Shown: positions 9,326-18,737, counted from the first letter of the stretch. The stretch is 64,000 nucleotides of DNA from Granulicella mallensis (GCF_014203225.1 NZ_JACHIO010000028.1:19497-83496); one strand, 5' to 3'. Notes: a model not told the origin generated them from the letters alone. Made by a program: numbers and translations.

Positions 9326-10473
9326 TGCACCTCTGCCATCTGCGTTGCTCTGGTTTGCAGCACGGACTCGTACATACGAATGTAGCCATCGACCGTGTTT
9401 TCGATACTCAATTCACGCACCCGTTGAAGGCCTGCCATGCGCATCTCGTTTTGCCGTTCCGGCGATTGGATCAAAGCATTGAGATGAGAGGCCAGCACCC
9501 TGTCGTCTTCGGCAGGGAAGAGGATGCCCACCCCTGCAACGAGCTGGGCCAGACCTGGAACATCGCTCGCCACAACCGGCAGCCCTGCCGCCATCGCCTC
9601 ACACGCGGCGATGCCGAAGCCATCGGAATGCGTGGAATGAACATAGATATCCGACGCTTTCAACACCGCTCCGACATCCTTCCGCCAGCCCAGAAAGGTT
9701 ACCCGGCTTCGGATTCCGAGGGACTGGGCCATCTGCTCAAGTTGAGGGCGCAAGGGGCCGTCTCCCACGAAAATAAGGTGCGCACCTGGAACTGAAGGTA
9801 AAGCTCGCAGCAGGGTTGCGTGATCTTTCTGGGTTTCAAACCGTGCTGTGAAGACCAGCCGAGTAACATGATGCGGTACATGATCCAGCGTAGCGGGCTG
9901 GGCATTTTCGAACGCGTCAAGAGGGATTCCGTTGGGGATGACAGTAGTCTTATCCGCAATGCCAGGGCACCACTCGATGAGGTGTTCCGCTGTGGCCTCG
10001 CTGTTGCAGGCAATGCGCTTGTAGTGCGGATACATCCAACGATCGAGCGGCCGCATCCACCAGCGGCGGCGTGCATTCCAGGTGTTGTGTTCGGTCGTCA
10101 CCAGTGGGGTGCGATCTTTGCAAAGCGCCACGGCTAGAACAGACCACAGTTGCGCCGGAAAGAGATGCACATGGATGAGGTCATATCCGCGCAGCAGCCT
10201 GACCAGCGCGAAGATCTGTCGCGGCGAATACAGGTTACGCACCTCTGTAAATTGCAACCGTATGCCGTTGTCCAGGAGGTCCTGCTCAAGAGGGCTAGGC
10301 CTGCGGATCAATACCAGTACATCGCATGTAACCCCACGCACCTGAAAATGCGGGGCCATGCCTGTCAGCATAACTTCTGCTCCGCCGCGATTCAGAGAGT
10401 CAATGACATGAACGACGCGCATGGTCCTATCTCGGAAAAGTCGTGGCGAAGTATCGGCTATCGGTTGATTCAA
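9322..10473 (-). CDS. Glycosyltransferase family 4
   Basis: A 383-residue GT-B glycosyltransferase. The N-terminal acceptor domain shows VIDSLNRGGAEVML, typical of GT4 proteins of exopolysaccharide loci; the C-terminal donor domain has LVFTARFETQKDH, FVGDGPLRPQLEQ and the E-x7-E-like region HSDGFGIAACEAMAAGLPVVASDVP. It would transfer a sugar from a nucleotide donor to the lipid-linked glycan at the cytoplasmic membrane face. It is the first gene of the minus-strand block, facing a divergent plus-strand operon across about 75 bases, and overlaps the next gene by 4 bases. Confidence 0.92.
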   Translation of the reverse strand: MNQPIADTSPRLFRDRTMRVVHVIDSLNRGGAEVMLTGMAPHFQVRGVTCDVLVLIRRPSPLEQDLLDNGIRLQFTEVRNLYSPRQIFALVRLLRGYDLIHVHLFPAQLWSVLAVALCKDRTPLVTTEHNTWNARRRWWMRPLDRWMYPHYKRIACNSEATAEHLIEWCPGIADKTTVIPNGIPLDAFENAQPATLDHVPHHVTRLVFTARFETQKDHATLLRALPSVPGAHLIFVGDGPLRPQLEQMAQSLGIRSRVTFLGWRKDVGAVLKASDIYVHSTHSDGFGIAACEAMAAGLPVVASDVPGLAQLVAGVGILFPAEDDRVLASHLNALIQSPERQNEMRMAGLQRVRELSIENTVDGYIRMYESVLQTRATQMAEVQ

Positions 10474-10548
10474 AATACATTATCCGCCAGGCATCATGCT
10501 ACACTTGCCGCAGTTTGAGGTTGGCAATCAGACTTGATTGAGGGGCAA
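10474..10548. promoter_or_regulatory. Divergent intergenic region, likely promoters for both operons
   Basis: This short gap separates the minus-strand GT4 operon from the plus-strand membrane-protein/asnB operon. It must hold start signals for both if each block has its own promoter. I see AT-rich stretches but no pair of hexamers close enough to consensus to assign. A GAGGGG sequence just before base 10549 is the likely ribosome binding site of the plus-strand gene. Confidence 0.35.
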
Positions 10549-11967
10549 ATGGGCATCCCCGCTACAAGGGTCATTCATGAATCCATGAAGGCAGCCCCAC
10601 CGCGGAGCATCGTCCGATATTTGCTCGTGATCAAGTTGGTGGCATTCGCCTCGATCGCCACCTCTCCTTTCTGGCTGACGGCTCTCTTTTTTTCCGACCC
10701 GCAGGATTATTCCTACACCTCATCTCTCATCTGCGTTCCGTTGCTGGCCATTGTTTGTGCGGTAGCAATCGCGCACTTTACACAGAACGATCCCTATCTT
10801 CGGCGGCTGTCGATGGCCAGTCTGATGGCGCACATGGTCGCCTCCAGCGTGTTTCTATGGGTGGGTATTGTTGTCTACGGCGGGATTGCGGATACATTCC
10901 ACTATTGGACTGTCGGAATGGGGATTGCGAGTCAATTTCAGATTGTAGGTTGGAGCATATTTCAGCCGCCTTACTGGAGCACGAATTTAATCTTTAACCT
11001 GTGCGGCCTCGCGGCGTTGCTCATCGGCGATGCGATGCCAACCCTTTTTATTGCCTCCGCGTTCCTTTCCCTGGCTGGGGGATATCTCTTCTATCGCGCA
11101 TTCGTGATCGCGTTCCCTGATGGAGACCGATGGCTTTTCGGTCTTCTCGTTCTGTTACTGCCGTCGATCTTATTCTGGTCCAGCTTTATAGGAAAAGATG
11201 CGCCCATTCAATTTTTTATCGCGGTAACCTGTTTTGGATTTGCCCGATTAATGGAGCGCCCTGGTCCCCGAAGCGTTCTTCTTTGCGTGATTGGGCTTGC
11301 CGGCGCTTTGCTGATACGGGCTCATGTGGCCGCGATGCTCGGCCTTGCCATGACCGCTTCTTACGTTGTGGGCAGACCCAGGGCCGGGGGAACCAATCAA
11401 GCGGCAAGAATCACTCTCATACCGATATTGCTGGCCGGCTCATACTTTCTTGTAAACCAGGCAAAAAATCTGGTTGACTCACAAGGTGATAATGCATCGA
11501 GTGTCGTTGAGCAAGCGAATACTCTCACCAAATTCAGTCAAACAGGAGGCTCCTCCTTTAACGAAGGAGTGTCTCTGCCGGTTCGCATCGCCGAGTCTCC
11601 TTTCCTGATATTCCGGCCGTTCCCATGGGAGATACACAGTTCCATGGCCTTTGTATCCGCACTTGAATCAGTCGGCCTGTTGTTTCTTTGCTGGCGTCGG
11701 CGTCGCGAGATCCGGTCGACTCTGCGACAATGGCGAAACCCCTATGTCAGCTTCCTTGTCATGTACTCGCTTATTTTCCTGATCACATTCGGAGGAGCCA
11801 TTAGCAATCTGGGAACCCTGCTGCGGCAGCGCATCATGATGATGCCGGTTGTGCTGATGCTTCTCTGCGCGCAACAAATGCCTCTGGTTCAAGCCCCTCT
11901 GCGGCGGTTAGCCAGGAGCGCGAGGCAGATGTCTCCGGCAGGAGACCGCATTCCAGTGGGGGATTGA
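10549..11967 (+). CDS. Multi-pass membrane protein of polysaccharide locus, possible Wzy-like polymerase
   Basis: A protein of about 472 residues with roughly ten hydrophobic segments. I do not recognise a characterised family with certainty. Features are WSSFIGKDAPIQFF in the middle, a periplasmic stretch with charged and polar residues (QAKNLVDSQGDN) and a hydrophilic C-terminus. EpsG/Wzy-type polymerases have this general look. The ATG at 10549 follows GAGGGG; a TTG at 10534 would add five residues. It is 6 bases upstream of asnB and leads the operon that ends at 17669. Polymerase is an inference from topology and place; the window also holds an O-antigen ligase-type protein, so the two may share polymerisation and ligation. 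Confidence 0.7.
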   Translation: MGIPATRVIHESMKAAPPRSIVRYLLVIKLVAFASIATSPFWLTALFFSDPQDYSYTSSLICVPLLAIVCAVAIAHFTQNDPYLRRLSMASLMAHMVASSVFLWVGIVVYGGIADTFHYWTVGMGIASQFQIVGWSIFQPPYWSTNLIFNLCGLAALLIGDAMPTLFIASAFLSLAGGYLFYRAFVIAFPDGDRWLFGLLVLLLPSILFWSSFIGKDAPIQFFIAVTCFGFARLMERPGPRSVLLCVIGLAGALLIRAHVAAMLGLAMTASYVVGRPRAGGTNQAARITLIPILLAGSYFLVNQAKNLVDSQGDNASSVVEQANTLTKFSQTGGSSFNEGVSLPVRIAESPFLIFRPFPWEIHSSMAFVSALESVGLLFLCWRRRREIRSTLRQWRNPYVSFLVMYSLIFLITFGGAISNLGTLLRQRIMMMPVVLMLLCAQQMPLVQAPLRRLARSARQMSPAGDRIPVGD

Positions 11968-11973
11968 ACTCTC

Positions 11974-13971
11974 ATGTGCGGAATCAGCGGCTTTCTCGAC
12001 CTCAACCATGCAACCCCGGCCCCTGAGCTGCGGCGCATCACCATGCGCATGACCGATACCCTGCGCCACCGCGGGCCCAACGATGCAGGCGTATGGGCTG
12101 ATGAGGGGGCTGGTATCGCGCTCGGCATGAGACGGCTGGCGATCCTCGATCTTTCCCCTGCCGGGCATCAACCCATGGAATCAGCCAGCGGCCGCTACAT
12201 GCTCGTCTTCAACGGCGAGATCTATAACTATCAGGACCTGCGCAACGAGCTGTCTCACGCGTATTCCTTCCGGGGAAGCTCCGATACCGAGGTGATGCTC
12301 GCGGCCTTCGAGCAATGGGGTATCGAATCGTCGGTGTCCAGATTCAACGGGATGTTCGCCTTTGCCTTATGGGATCGTCAGGGAAGAAACCTGACTCTCG
12401 GACGCGATCGTTTTGGAGAAAAGCCGCTCTACTATGCCAGAATGGGCAGCCATTTTATCTTTGGTTCGGAGCTGAAGGCTCTGCGCGCTCATCCTCAATT
12501 TGCAGGCGAAGTGGATGTGGATGCAGCAGCGCTCTTTCTGCGCTATAGCTGCGTCCCGGCGCCTTATTCCATCTATAAGCACACCAGCAAGCTGCCCGCC
12601 GCGACCCTGTTGAAGGTCTCGGCCGATGATTTCGCATCAACACCGCAACCCTACTGGTCCTTGCGTAGCGTCGTCGACGAAGCCGTATCCCATCCCTTCT
12701 ACGGCAGTGAGCACGAAGCAGTGGAGCAACTGGACTCCATCCTGCGCGACGCTGTTCGCATTCGCATGCACTCGGATGTTCCGCTTGGGGCGTTTCTTTC
12801 GGGAGGCATCGACTCCTCCATCATCGTGTCGTTGATGCAGGCCCAGAGCCGGACCCGGGTGAAGACATTCACGATAGGGAGCCATGACAAGGAGTTCGAC
12901 GAAGCCCGGGATGCCGCGAAGGTCGCCGCTCATCTGGGAACGGAACATACAGAGCTCTATGTAACCGCTGAGAAGGCGATGTCGGTGATTCCGATGCTTC
13001 CGCGGTTCTACGACGAGCCGTTCGCGGACTCCTCGCAGATTCCAACCCTGCTGGTTTCGCAACTCGCGAAGGAACACGTGACCGTGAGTCTCTCCGGAGA
13101 TGGCGGCGACGAACTCTTTGGTGGATACACCCGCCATATATGGGGAGACACGCTCGACCGCCTTCATCGCGTGCCGCTCTTTCTGCGCAGATTCGGAGCA
13201 GCCGGTATCAGGACGATCCCTCCCGAAGGCTGGGATAGTCTCTCTCAAATGAGCTGGCCGGTAGCTCCGGCGCGATGGCGGCAGCGCATCCCGGGACACA
13301 AGCTGCACAAGCTGGCCTCCCTGTTGGAAAGTCGTAGTGTTCACTCTCTCTACGAAAAGCTGTCCTCCCACTGGCTGGATACTGAGAAGATTCTGCCGGG
13401 AGCTTCCTTCATCTCGTTCTCAGAAGACAATCCACCAAGTCTTCGTCATTCGGCTGAGAACCTCATGTATCTGGACGCCATCGGTTATCTGCCGGACGAC
13501 ATCCTGGTAAAACTCGACCGGGCAACCATGGCCGTCAGTCTTGAGGGGCGGGTTCCGTTTCTGGATCATCGGGTAGCGGAGTTTGCCTGGAGATTGCCGC
13601 TGTCCATGAAGATTCGCCAGAGGCAGGGGAAATGGATTCTTCGCCAGGTGCTTTACCGCTACGTGCCGCGTGAGATGGTGGACCGCCCCAAGTCGGGCTT
13701 TGGAATCCCGCTGGCAGCCTGGCTGCGCGGCCCTCTGCGCGACTGGGCCGAATCGCTTCTGGACGAGAGGCGCCTGCGACAGGAAGGATTCTTCAACCCG
13801 GCGCCGATCCTGAAGATGTGGCAAGAACATCTCTCGGGAAAGCAAAATTGGGAATACCATCTGTGGGATGTGCTGATGTTCCAGGGGTGGCTCGAAGAAA
13901 GCCGCCGCACACCTGACGGTCTATCTTCCGATAGTGAAGACATTGCCAACGCAACGATGGAAAGTGCATGA
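11974..13971 (+). CDS. asnB: Asparagine synthase (glutamine-hydrolysing)
   Basis: A 665-residue AsnB-type amidotransferase. The N-terminal nucleophile is Cys2 (MCGISGF), with RHRGPND and NGEIYNY in the glutaminase domain. The C-terminal synthetase domain has the PP-loop FLSGGIDSS (about residue 270) and SLSGDGGDELFGGY. In exopolysaccharide clusters such enzymes are common and probably amidate a carboxylated sugar such as a uronic acid or nonulosonic acid rather than free aspartate; this is inference from context. It lies 6 bases after the membrane protein and overlaps the next GT4 gene by 4 bases (ATGA). Confidence 0.93.
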   Translation: MCGISGFLDLNHATPAPELRRITMRMTDTLRHRGPNDAGVWADEGAGIALGMRRLAILDLSPAGHQPMESASGRYMLVFNGEIYNYQDLRNELSHAYSFRGSSDTEVMLAAFEQWGIESSVSRFNGMFAFALWDRQGRNLTLGRDRFGEKPLYYARMGSHFIFGSELKALRAHPQFAGEVDVDAAALFLRYSCVPAPYSIYKHTSKLPAATLLKVSADDFASTPQPYWSLRSVVDEAVSHPFYGSEHEAVEQLDSILRDAVRIRMHSDVPLGAFLSGGIDSSIIVSLMQAQSRTRVKTFTIGSHDKEFDEARDAAKVAAHLGTEHTELYVTAEKAMSVIPMLPRFYDEPFADSSQIPTLLVSQLAKEHVTVSLSGDGGDELFGGYTRHIWGDTLDRLHRVPLFLRRFGAAGIRTIPPEGWDSLSQMSWPVAPARWRQRIPGHKLHKLASLLESRSVHSLYEKLSSHWLDTEKILPGASFISFSEDNPPSLRHSAENLMYLDAIGYLPDDILVKLDRATMAVSLEGRVPFLDHRVAEFAWRLPLSMKIRQRQGKWILRQVLYRYVPREMVDRPKSGFGIPLAAWLRGPLRDWAESLLDERRLRQEGFFNPAPILKMWQEHLSGKQNWEYHLWDVLMFQGWLEESRRTPDGLSSDSEDIANATMESA

Positions 13972-15188
13972 GCGATCGCCGCATCAGCGTACTGCATGCC
14001 GTGACAGACCCGATCAGTACGATTCTGATGCGCGGGCAGTTGGCTTATTTAAAGGCCAATGGTTTCGAGCCTGCTCTTTTAACCGGCCTTGGACGGCAGT
14101 CAGAGGACCAGGCGTCAGGGGAAGGATATCCCGTGCATCGCGTTGCCATGACGAGAGAGATTGCGCCGGGAGCCGACCTGCGGTCTTTGTTCGATCTATG
14201 GCGGCTTCTCCGCCGCATCAGGCCGGTCATCTGCAACGCTGGCACCCCTAAAGCAGGGCTGCTGGTGGGGCTGGCGGCATGGCTCACTCGCGTCCCTTGC
14301 CGCGTCTACACCCTGCGCGGGCTGCGCCTGGAGACGGCAACCGGCCTCAAGCGCAGCCTGCTGATGCTGACGGAAAAAACAGCATGCTTCACCGCGCATC
14401 GTGTGATCTGCGTGAGCGCCAGTCTTCGCGAGCGTGCCATTGCCCTGGGGCTTGTGGCGCGGTTCAAGACGGTCCTGCTTGGAGCCGGAAGCAGCAACGG
14501 TGTGGACTTCGGCCGGTTCGAGCCGACTCCCGAAAAAGCAGTGCTGGCAACGGGTTTGCGCGAAAAGCTAGGCATTCGCCCCGATCAGCCTGTCATCGGT
14601 TTTGCAGGAAGACTTACAAGGGACAAAGGACTCCCTGAATTGGTTACGGCCTTTCAGTCGGTGCAAAAAAAAATGCCGGAGGCCGTCCTATTGTTAGTGG
14701 GAGACTATGAGCAGGGAGATCCTGTTCCCGAGGAGACCAGGAAGGCTATCGCATCAGAGCCTGGAATTCGCCATGTCGGGTTCACCTCCCAGATCGACCT
14801 GCATTACCTTGTCATGGATATTTTTGTGCTGCCCACCCATCGCGAAGGCTTTCCTAACACGGTTCTCGAAGCGCAGGCCGCAGGGCTTCCCGTTGTCACC
14901 ACCAATGCCACCGGGGCGGTAGATGCGATTGAGGATGGAATTACCGGAGTGCTGACTCCTGTTGGAGATGCTGACAAGCTGGCGGAAATATTGTTGTCGC
15001 TTCTATCGGACCCCAGCAGAATGCAGTCCATGGGATCGTCAGGCAGGGAACGCATCTTGCGGCAGTTTCGGAATGAGAGGATATGGGAAGAATTAGCCTT
15101 GTTCTATCGAGCGATGCTCCAGGAGCGAGGTTATCCTCTTCCCACCGGTTCCTCCGTGGAGGCAGTGCGATGCGCGCAAACGCAATAG
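13968..15188 (+). CDS. Glycosyltransferase family 4
   Basis: A 406-residue GT-B glycosyltransferase. The N-terminal part shows VLHAVTDPISTILMRGQLAYLK, seen in GT4 enzymes next to PglC-like sugar transferases; the donor domain has FAGRLTRDKGLPELV, LLVGDYEQGDP and HREGFPNTVLEAQAAGLPVV. It probably adds the second sugar onto the lipid-linked sugar made by the following phosphoglycosyl transferase. Overlaps with asnB (ATGA) and with the next gene (19 bases) point to coupled translation. Confidence 0.92.
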   Translation: MSDRRISVLHAVTDPISTILMRGQLAYLKANGFEPALLTGLGRQSEDQASGEGYPVHRVAMTREIAPGADLRSLFDLWRLLRRIRPVICNAGTPKAGLLVGLAAWLTRVPCRVYTLRGLRLETATGLKRSLLMLTEKTACFTAHRVICVSASLRERAIALGLVARFKTVLLGAGSSNGVDFGRFEPTPEKAVLATGLREKLGIRPDQPVIGFAGRLTRDKGLPELVTAFQSVQKKMPEAVLLLVGDYEQGDPVPEETRKAIASEPGIRHVGFTSQIDLHYLVMDIFVLPTHREGFPNTVLEAQAAGLPVVTTNATGAVDAIEDGITGVLTPVGDADKLAEILLSLLSDPSRMQSMGSSGRERILRQFRNERIWEELALFYRAMLQERGYPLPTGSSVEAVRCAQTQ

Positions 15189-15790
15189 GGGCAGCCTGCA
15201 AACGCATGCTTGACCTCGCAGGCGCATTGACGGCTCTTGTGGTTTTTTCGCCGGTCATCCTCGGTGTAGCGCTTGTCATCCGGCTGACCATGGGCAGGCC
15301 CGTACTCTTTCGCCAGCCACGGGCAGGGCTGCATGGACAGCCCTTTACTTTATTCAAGTTTCGAACGATGGTTGAGGCCCCATCCACGGTAGTCGATCCG
15401 TCTACGGATGCAGCACGCCTCACTGGATTAGGAGCAACCTTGCGCCGCTTCAGCCTCGATGAGCTTCCTCAATTATGGAATGTATTGAAAGGGGAGATGA
15501 GCCTCGTGGGACCGCGGCCCTTACTGATGGAATATCTCCCGCTCTACTCTCCGGAACAGGCAAAGAGACATCGAATGAAGCCGGGCATCACAGGGCTCAC
15601 GCAGGTCAAAGGACGCAACGCGCTCACCTGGGAAGAAAAATTTCAGTGGGACGTCTGGTACGTCGAGCATTGGAGCCTCTGGCTTGATCTCCGTATTCTT
15701 TTATCCACCGTTGTAAAGGTCTTCAAGCACGAGGGAATCAATCAGCAAGGCCAGGCAACGGCGCAGAAATTTGGAGCTGAGCGAAGATGA
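15170..15790 (+). CDS. pglC: Phosphoglycosyl transferase, PglC-like (short bacterial sugar transferase)
   Basis: A 206-residue monotopic phosphoglycosyl transferase that moves a sugar-1-phosphate from a UDP-sugar to polyprenyl phosphate. It has the re-entrant N-terminal helix (KRMLDLAGALTALVVFSP), KFRTM, the catalytic Asp-Glu pair in SLDELPQLWNVLKGEMSLVGPRP and PGITGLTQVKGRN. Length and sequence match the short PglC class rather than the five-helix WbaP class. The ATG at 15170 is preceded by GTGGAGG and gives the right length. It is followed with overlaps by PglD- and PglE-like genes, so the sugar is probably a bacillosamine-type diamino sugar. Confidence 0.92.
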   Translation: MRANAIGAACKRMLDLAGALTALVVFSPVILGVALVIRLTMGRPVLFRQPRAGLHGQPFTLFKFRTMVEAPSTVVDPSTDAARLTGLGATLRRFSLDELPQLWNVLKGEMSLVGPRPLLMEYLPLYSPEQAKRHRMKPGITGLTQVKGRNALTWEEKFQWDVWYVEHWSLWLDLRILLSTVVKVFKHEGINQQGQATAQKFGAERR

Positions 15791-16443
15791 GAGCAAGAGA
15801 GAACGAAGGTCTCGTAGTCGTCTATGGCACAGGCGGGCACGGTAAGGTGATCGTCGATATTCTGCTGGCCAATGGCATCCGGATCACAGGCTTTCTCGAG
15901 GACAATCCGCAAAAGCGCGGCGATGAATATGGCCTGAAGATTTTGGGCGGCGCAGAGTGGCTGAAAGAAGCTGCAGGCCAAACGATTGCGGTAGCACTGG
16001 GGATTGGCGATAATTTTGCACGCCGCGCTGTTGCGGAACGCTGTATCGCGGCGGGGGCCTCTCTATTGACCGCAGTGCATCCGTCAGCAACCATCGCGGC
16101 TTCAGCAACTGTCTCTCCGGGAATCGTGATTATGCCTCAGGCTGTCGTCAATGCCGATGCAGTGATCCGGCAAGGTGCAATCATCAATACCGGCGCGATC
16201 GTGGAACATGATTGCACTGTCGGAGATTTCGCGCACCTGTCGCCCAGGGCTGCCATTGGCGGGAACGTGCAGGTGGGAGATCTTTCATGGCTTGGTATGG
16301 GGTCTATCGTCATTCCCAATCGCAAAGTCGGCACCGGCTCCATCATCGGAGCCGGTGCAACGGTCATCCATGACATTGGGGATTGGACCGTTGCCGTCGG
16401 AACACCGGCACATGTTTTGAAAGAACTGGAACCTCGGAGCTGA
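15787..16443 (+). CDS. pglD: Sugar N- or O-acetyltransferase, PglD/NeuD family
   Basis: A 218-residue acetyltransferase. An N-terminal Rossmann-like part (VVYGTGGHGKVIVDIL) is followed by left-handed beta-helix hexapeptide repeats (PSATIAASATVSPG, INTGAIVEHDCTVGDF, AAIGGNVQVGDLSWLGMG) with the catalytic-type His in VEHDCTVGD. Family members acetylate the 4-amino group of UDP-4-amino sugars (PglD), or are NeuD/LegH-like. Its position between PglC- and PglE-like genes supports PglD; a shared LegH role in the nonulosonate route is possible. It overlaps pglC by 4 bases. Confidence 0.9.
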   Translation: MRARENEGLVVVYGTGGHGKVIVDILLANGIRITGFLEDNPQKRGDEYGLKILGGAEWLKEAAGQTIAVALGIGDNFARRAVAERCIAAGASLLTAVHPSATIAASATVSPGIVIMPQAVVNADAVIRQGAIINTGAIVEHDCTVGDFAHLSPRAAIGGNVQVGDLSWLGMGSIVIPNRKVGTGSIIGAGATVIHDIGDWTVAVGTPAHVLKELEPRS

Positions 16444-16448
16444 ATCGG

Positions 16449-17669
16449 ATGGACCTCTCTACTCAAGCTCAACTCGCAATCGAAGGCGCACAGCCTCTGC
16501 GCAAACATCCTTTTGCTCCCTGGCCATCTTTTTCACAGGAAGAGGTCGCAGCTGTTACACGCGTTCTCGAATCGGGAAAGGTCAATTACTGGACCGGTGA
16601 CGAAGGAAGGCAGTTTGAGGCGGAGTTCGCCGCATTTACAGGCTGCAAGCATGCCATCGCGCTGGCTAATGGAACTGTCGCGCTGGAACTGGCATTGCAA
16701 GCGCTCGGTATCGTCCCCGGAGACGAGGTCATCAGCACCAGCCGCACCTTCATTGCATCGGCCAGTTGTGCCGTCATGCGTGGAGCAACTCCCGTGATGG
16801 CAGATGTCGACCGGGATTCCCAAAATATTACAGCCGAAACGATTCGCGCTGTGCTGACTCCGCGTACACGCGCCATTATCGCCGTCCATCTTGCCGGATG
16901 GCCCTGCGATATGGACCCGATCCTCGACCTTGCCCGCGAACACGGGCTCAAGGTCATCGAAGATTGTGCGCAGGCACACGGAGCAACGTACAAAGGACGC
17001 CCCGTAGGTTCTATGGGCGACGTGAACGCCTTCTCCTTCTGCCAGGACAAGATCCTTACCACTGGGGGCGAAGGCGGCATGTTGACCACGAACGATACGG
17101 CTCTCTGGTCGCGCGCATGGGCCTATAAGGATCATGGAAAAAGTTATGATGCCGTTTATCACCGGCATCATCCACCGGGGTACCGATGGCTGCATGAAAG
17201 CTTCGGCACGAACTGGCGGCTTACCGAGATGCAAAGCGCCATAGGCCGCCTGCAACTCGGGAAGCTGCCGCAATCGGTACAGGCAAGAAGGGAATTAGCG
17301 GACGTGTTGACCGAGCGGTTCTCCGCAATTCGGGCCCTGCGGATCACCAGGCCTCCTGCCGAGTCGATGCATTCTTTCTATAAATACTATGTTTTCCTTC
17401 GGACTGAGCATCTGCGGGAAGGGTGGGACCGGCAACGCATTGCCGATGCCATCAACGCAGAAGGTGTGCCGTGTTTCTCCGGAAGCTGCAGCGAGATCTA
17501 CCTGGAGAAGGCTTTTCCCGTGGAGCTTCGTCCGCCGGCAAGGCTTCTTGTTGCCCAGGAGCTGGGCGAAACCTCGCTGATGTTTCTCGTGCATCCGACA
17601 CTCAACAAGAGTGACATGGAGGATGCAGCCGACGCTGTAGAAAAGGTTCTGGCATCAGCCGTCAGATAA
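16449..17669 (+). CDS. PLP-dependent sugar aminotransferase, DegT/DnrJ/EryC1/StrS family (PglE/LegC-like)
   Basis: A 406-residue aminotransferase of the sugar-nucleotide type. Visible are SGKVNYWTGDEG, HAIALANGTVALEL (phosphate site), VIEDCAQAHGATY with the cofactor-binding Asp, and the Schiff-base lysine in SFCQDKILTTGGEGGM. It converts a 4-keto-6-deoxy sugar nucleotide to the 4-amino sugar using glutamate. The ATG at 16449 lies 5 bases after pglD and fits the family N-terminus. It can serve as PglE for bacillosamine and perhaps as LegC for the nonulosonate, because no second aminotransferase is in the window. It ends 6 bases before the convergent wza-like gene. Confidence 0.9.
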   Translation: MDLSTQAQLAIEGAQPLRKHPFAPWPSFSQEEVAAVTRVLESGKVNYWTGDEGRQFEAEFAAFTGCKHAIALANGTVALELALQALGIVPGDEVISTSRTFIASASCAVMRGATPVMADVDRDSQNITAETIRAVLTPRTRAIIAVHLAGWPCDMDPILDLAREHGLKVIEDCAQAHGATYKGRPVGSMGDVNAFSFCQDKILTTGGEGGMLTTNDTALWSRAWAYKDHGKSYDAVYHRHHPPGYRWLHESFGTNWRLTEMQSAIGRLQLGKLPQSVQARRELADVLTERFSAIRALRITRPPAESMHSFYKYYVFLRTEHLREGWDRQRIADAINAEGVPCFSGSCSEIYLEKAFPVELRPPARLLVAQELGETSLMFLVHPTLNKSDMEDAADAVEKVLASAVR

Positions 17670-17675
17670 TTTGCT

Positions 17676-18737
17676 CTAACGTGAGAGACCGTAATAGGCA
17701 ACGCCCGAGGCCAGCGCAACAGCTACGTCGATAGACCTGGAAGCAGCCTGCTTTCCTTTGCTTGGCGGGATAAATAAAATATCGTTCGCTTGCATCGCAA
17801 CATCAGGCAGCTTCGAGACAAGAATTTTATCCAGCGGAACCAGGATTTCTTTTTCTCCCTCGGGCGTTCTCCGAACGATCCTGGCCTTGGAAGGCTTGGC
17901 GAACTTGCCAAGCCCGTGGGCCATGGCAACCACCTTCATTACAGTGTATTGGCCCTTTTCATCCATAAGAAAACCGCTGGGCGCCAGTACCTCGCCCACC
18001 ACATAGAGCACACCCGCTTTGGAAACGATGATGGTGTCTCCCTGCTGGACTACGACATTCGCCTCCAGTGACTTCACAGGATCGCTCGTCAGAAATAAGG
18101 TCTGTGGCTCGGTAGTACTGCCTTTGTGGGTAATCGTTACGAGTTGTCCGGCACTCGGCGTTGTTCCCCCTGCTTCCGCAAAGATGTCAAAGAGCCTTCC
18201 CGCGCCAACAATCGGATAGATTCCCGTCCTATTCACTTCGCCCATCAAAAGAACGCCACTTGAATAACTTGTGACCACGATGCTCACATGCGGAACCTTC
18301 AGTACGCCATCCTTGAGATAAGCCTGTTCAACCACTCCCTGCGCGTTCTCCACGTGCAGGCCGGCGACGTGGACATCATTGATGAGCGGCATATAGATAT
18401 TGCCGGCGCTGTTCACGACTGCCCTTTGTGAAAGATCAGGAGCGTTGAAGACGGAGATCTCCAGCACATCGCCCGGCGAGAGAATGTAGTGCGATTGATC
18501 GACAGATGGAACCGCTGTCAGCGCGGGAGGTGCTGCCGCAGGGCTTCCCGATGTCTCGGGATAGGTCGAGGCAGGAGTGACCGGCGCGCCGTTGGCGGGA
18601 TGCGTCTGCGCCTGCATTGCCTGGACACACATCATGAGGGGTAAGGCAATGAGAAAGCCACGCAACCAACCGTGCCGCGGGGACCTGGAGGGTGCAGTCT
18701 TCGAATCAAGAGTCGTCTTCAAGACAGAGCTCAACAC
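17676..18737 (-). CDS. Polysaccharide export protein (Wza-like, Poly_export plus SLBB)
   Basis: A 353-residue exported protein. After a signal-like N-terminus (cleavage probably after MQAQ, about residue 45) and a proline/alanine-rich linker comes the Poly_export domain (YILSPGDVLEISVFNAPDL) and one or two SLBB-type domains (GVLLMGEVNRTGIYPI and YVVGEVLAPSGFLMDE). The C-terminus is hydrophobic. Wza-like proteins form the outer-membrane channel for capsule or exopolysaccharide and work with the Wzz/BY-kinase found at 4744-7083. GTG start at 18737. It stands alone on the minus strand, convergent with the pglE-like gene. Confidence 0.9.
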   Translation of the reverse strand: MLSSVLKTTLDSKTAPSRSPRHGWLRGFLIALPLMMCVQAMQAQTHPANGAPVTPASTYPETSGSPAAAPPALTAVPSVDQSHYILSPGDVLEISVFNAPDLSQRAVVNSAGNIYMPLINDVHVAGLHVENAQGVVEQAYLKDGVLKVPHVSIVVTSYSSGVLLMGEVNRTGIYPIVGAGRLFDIFAEAGGTTPSAGQLVTITHKGSTTEPQTLFLTSDPVKSLEANVVVQQGDTIIVSKAGVLYVVGEVLAPSGFLMDEKGQYTVMKVVAMAHGLGKFAKPSKARIVRRTPEGEKEILVPLDKILVSKLPDVAMQANDILFIPPSKGKQAASRSIDVAVALASGVAYYGLSR

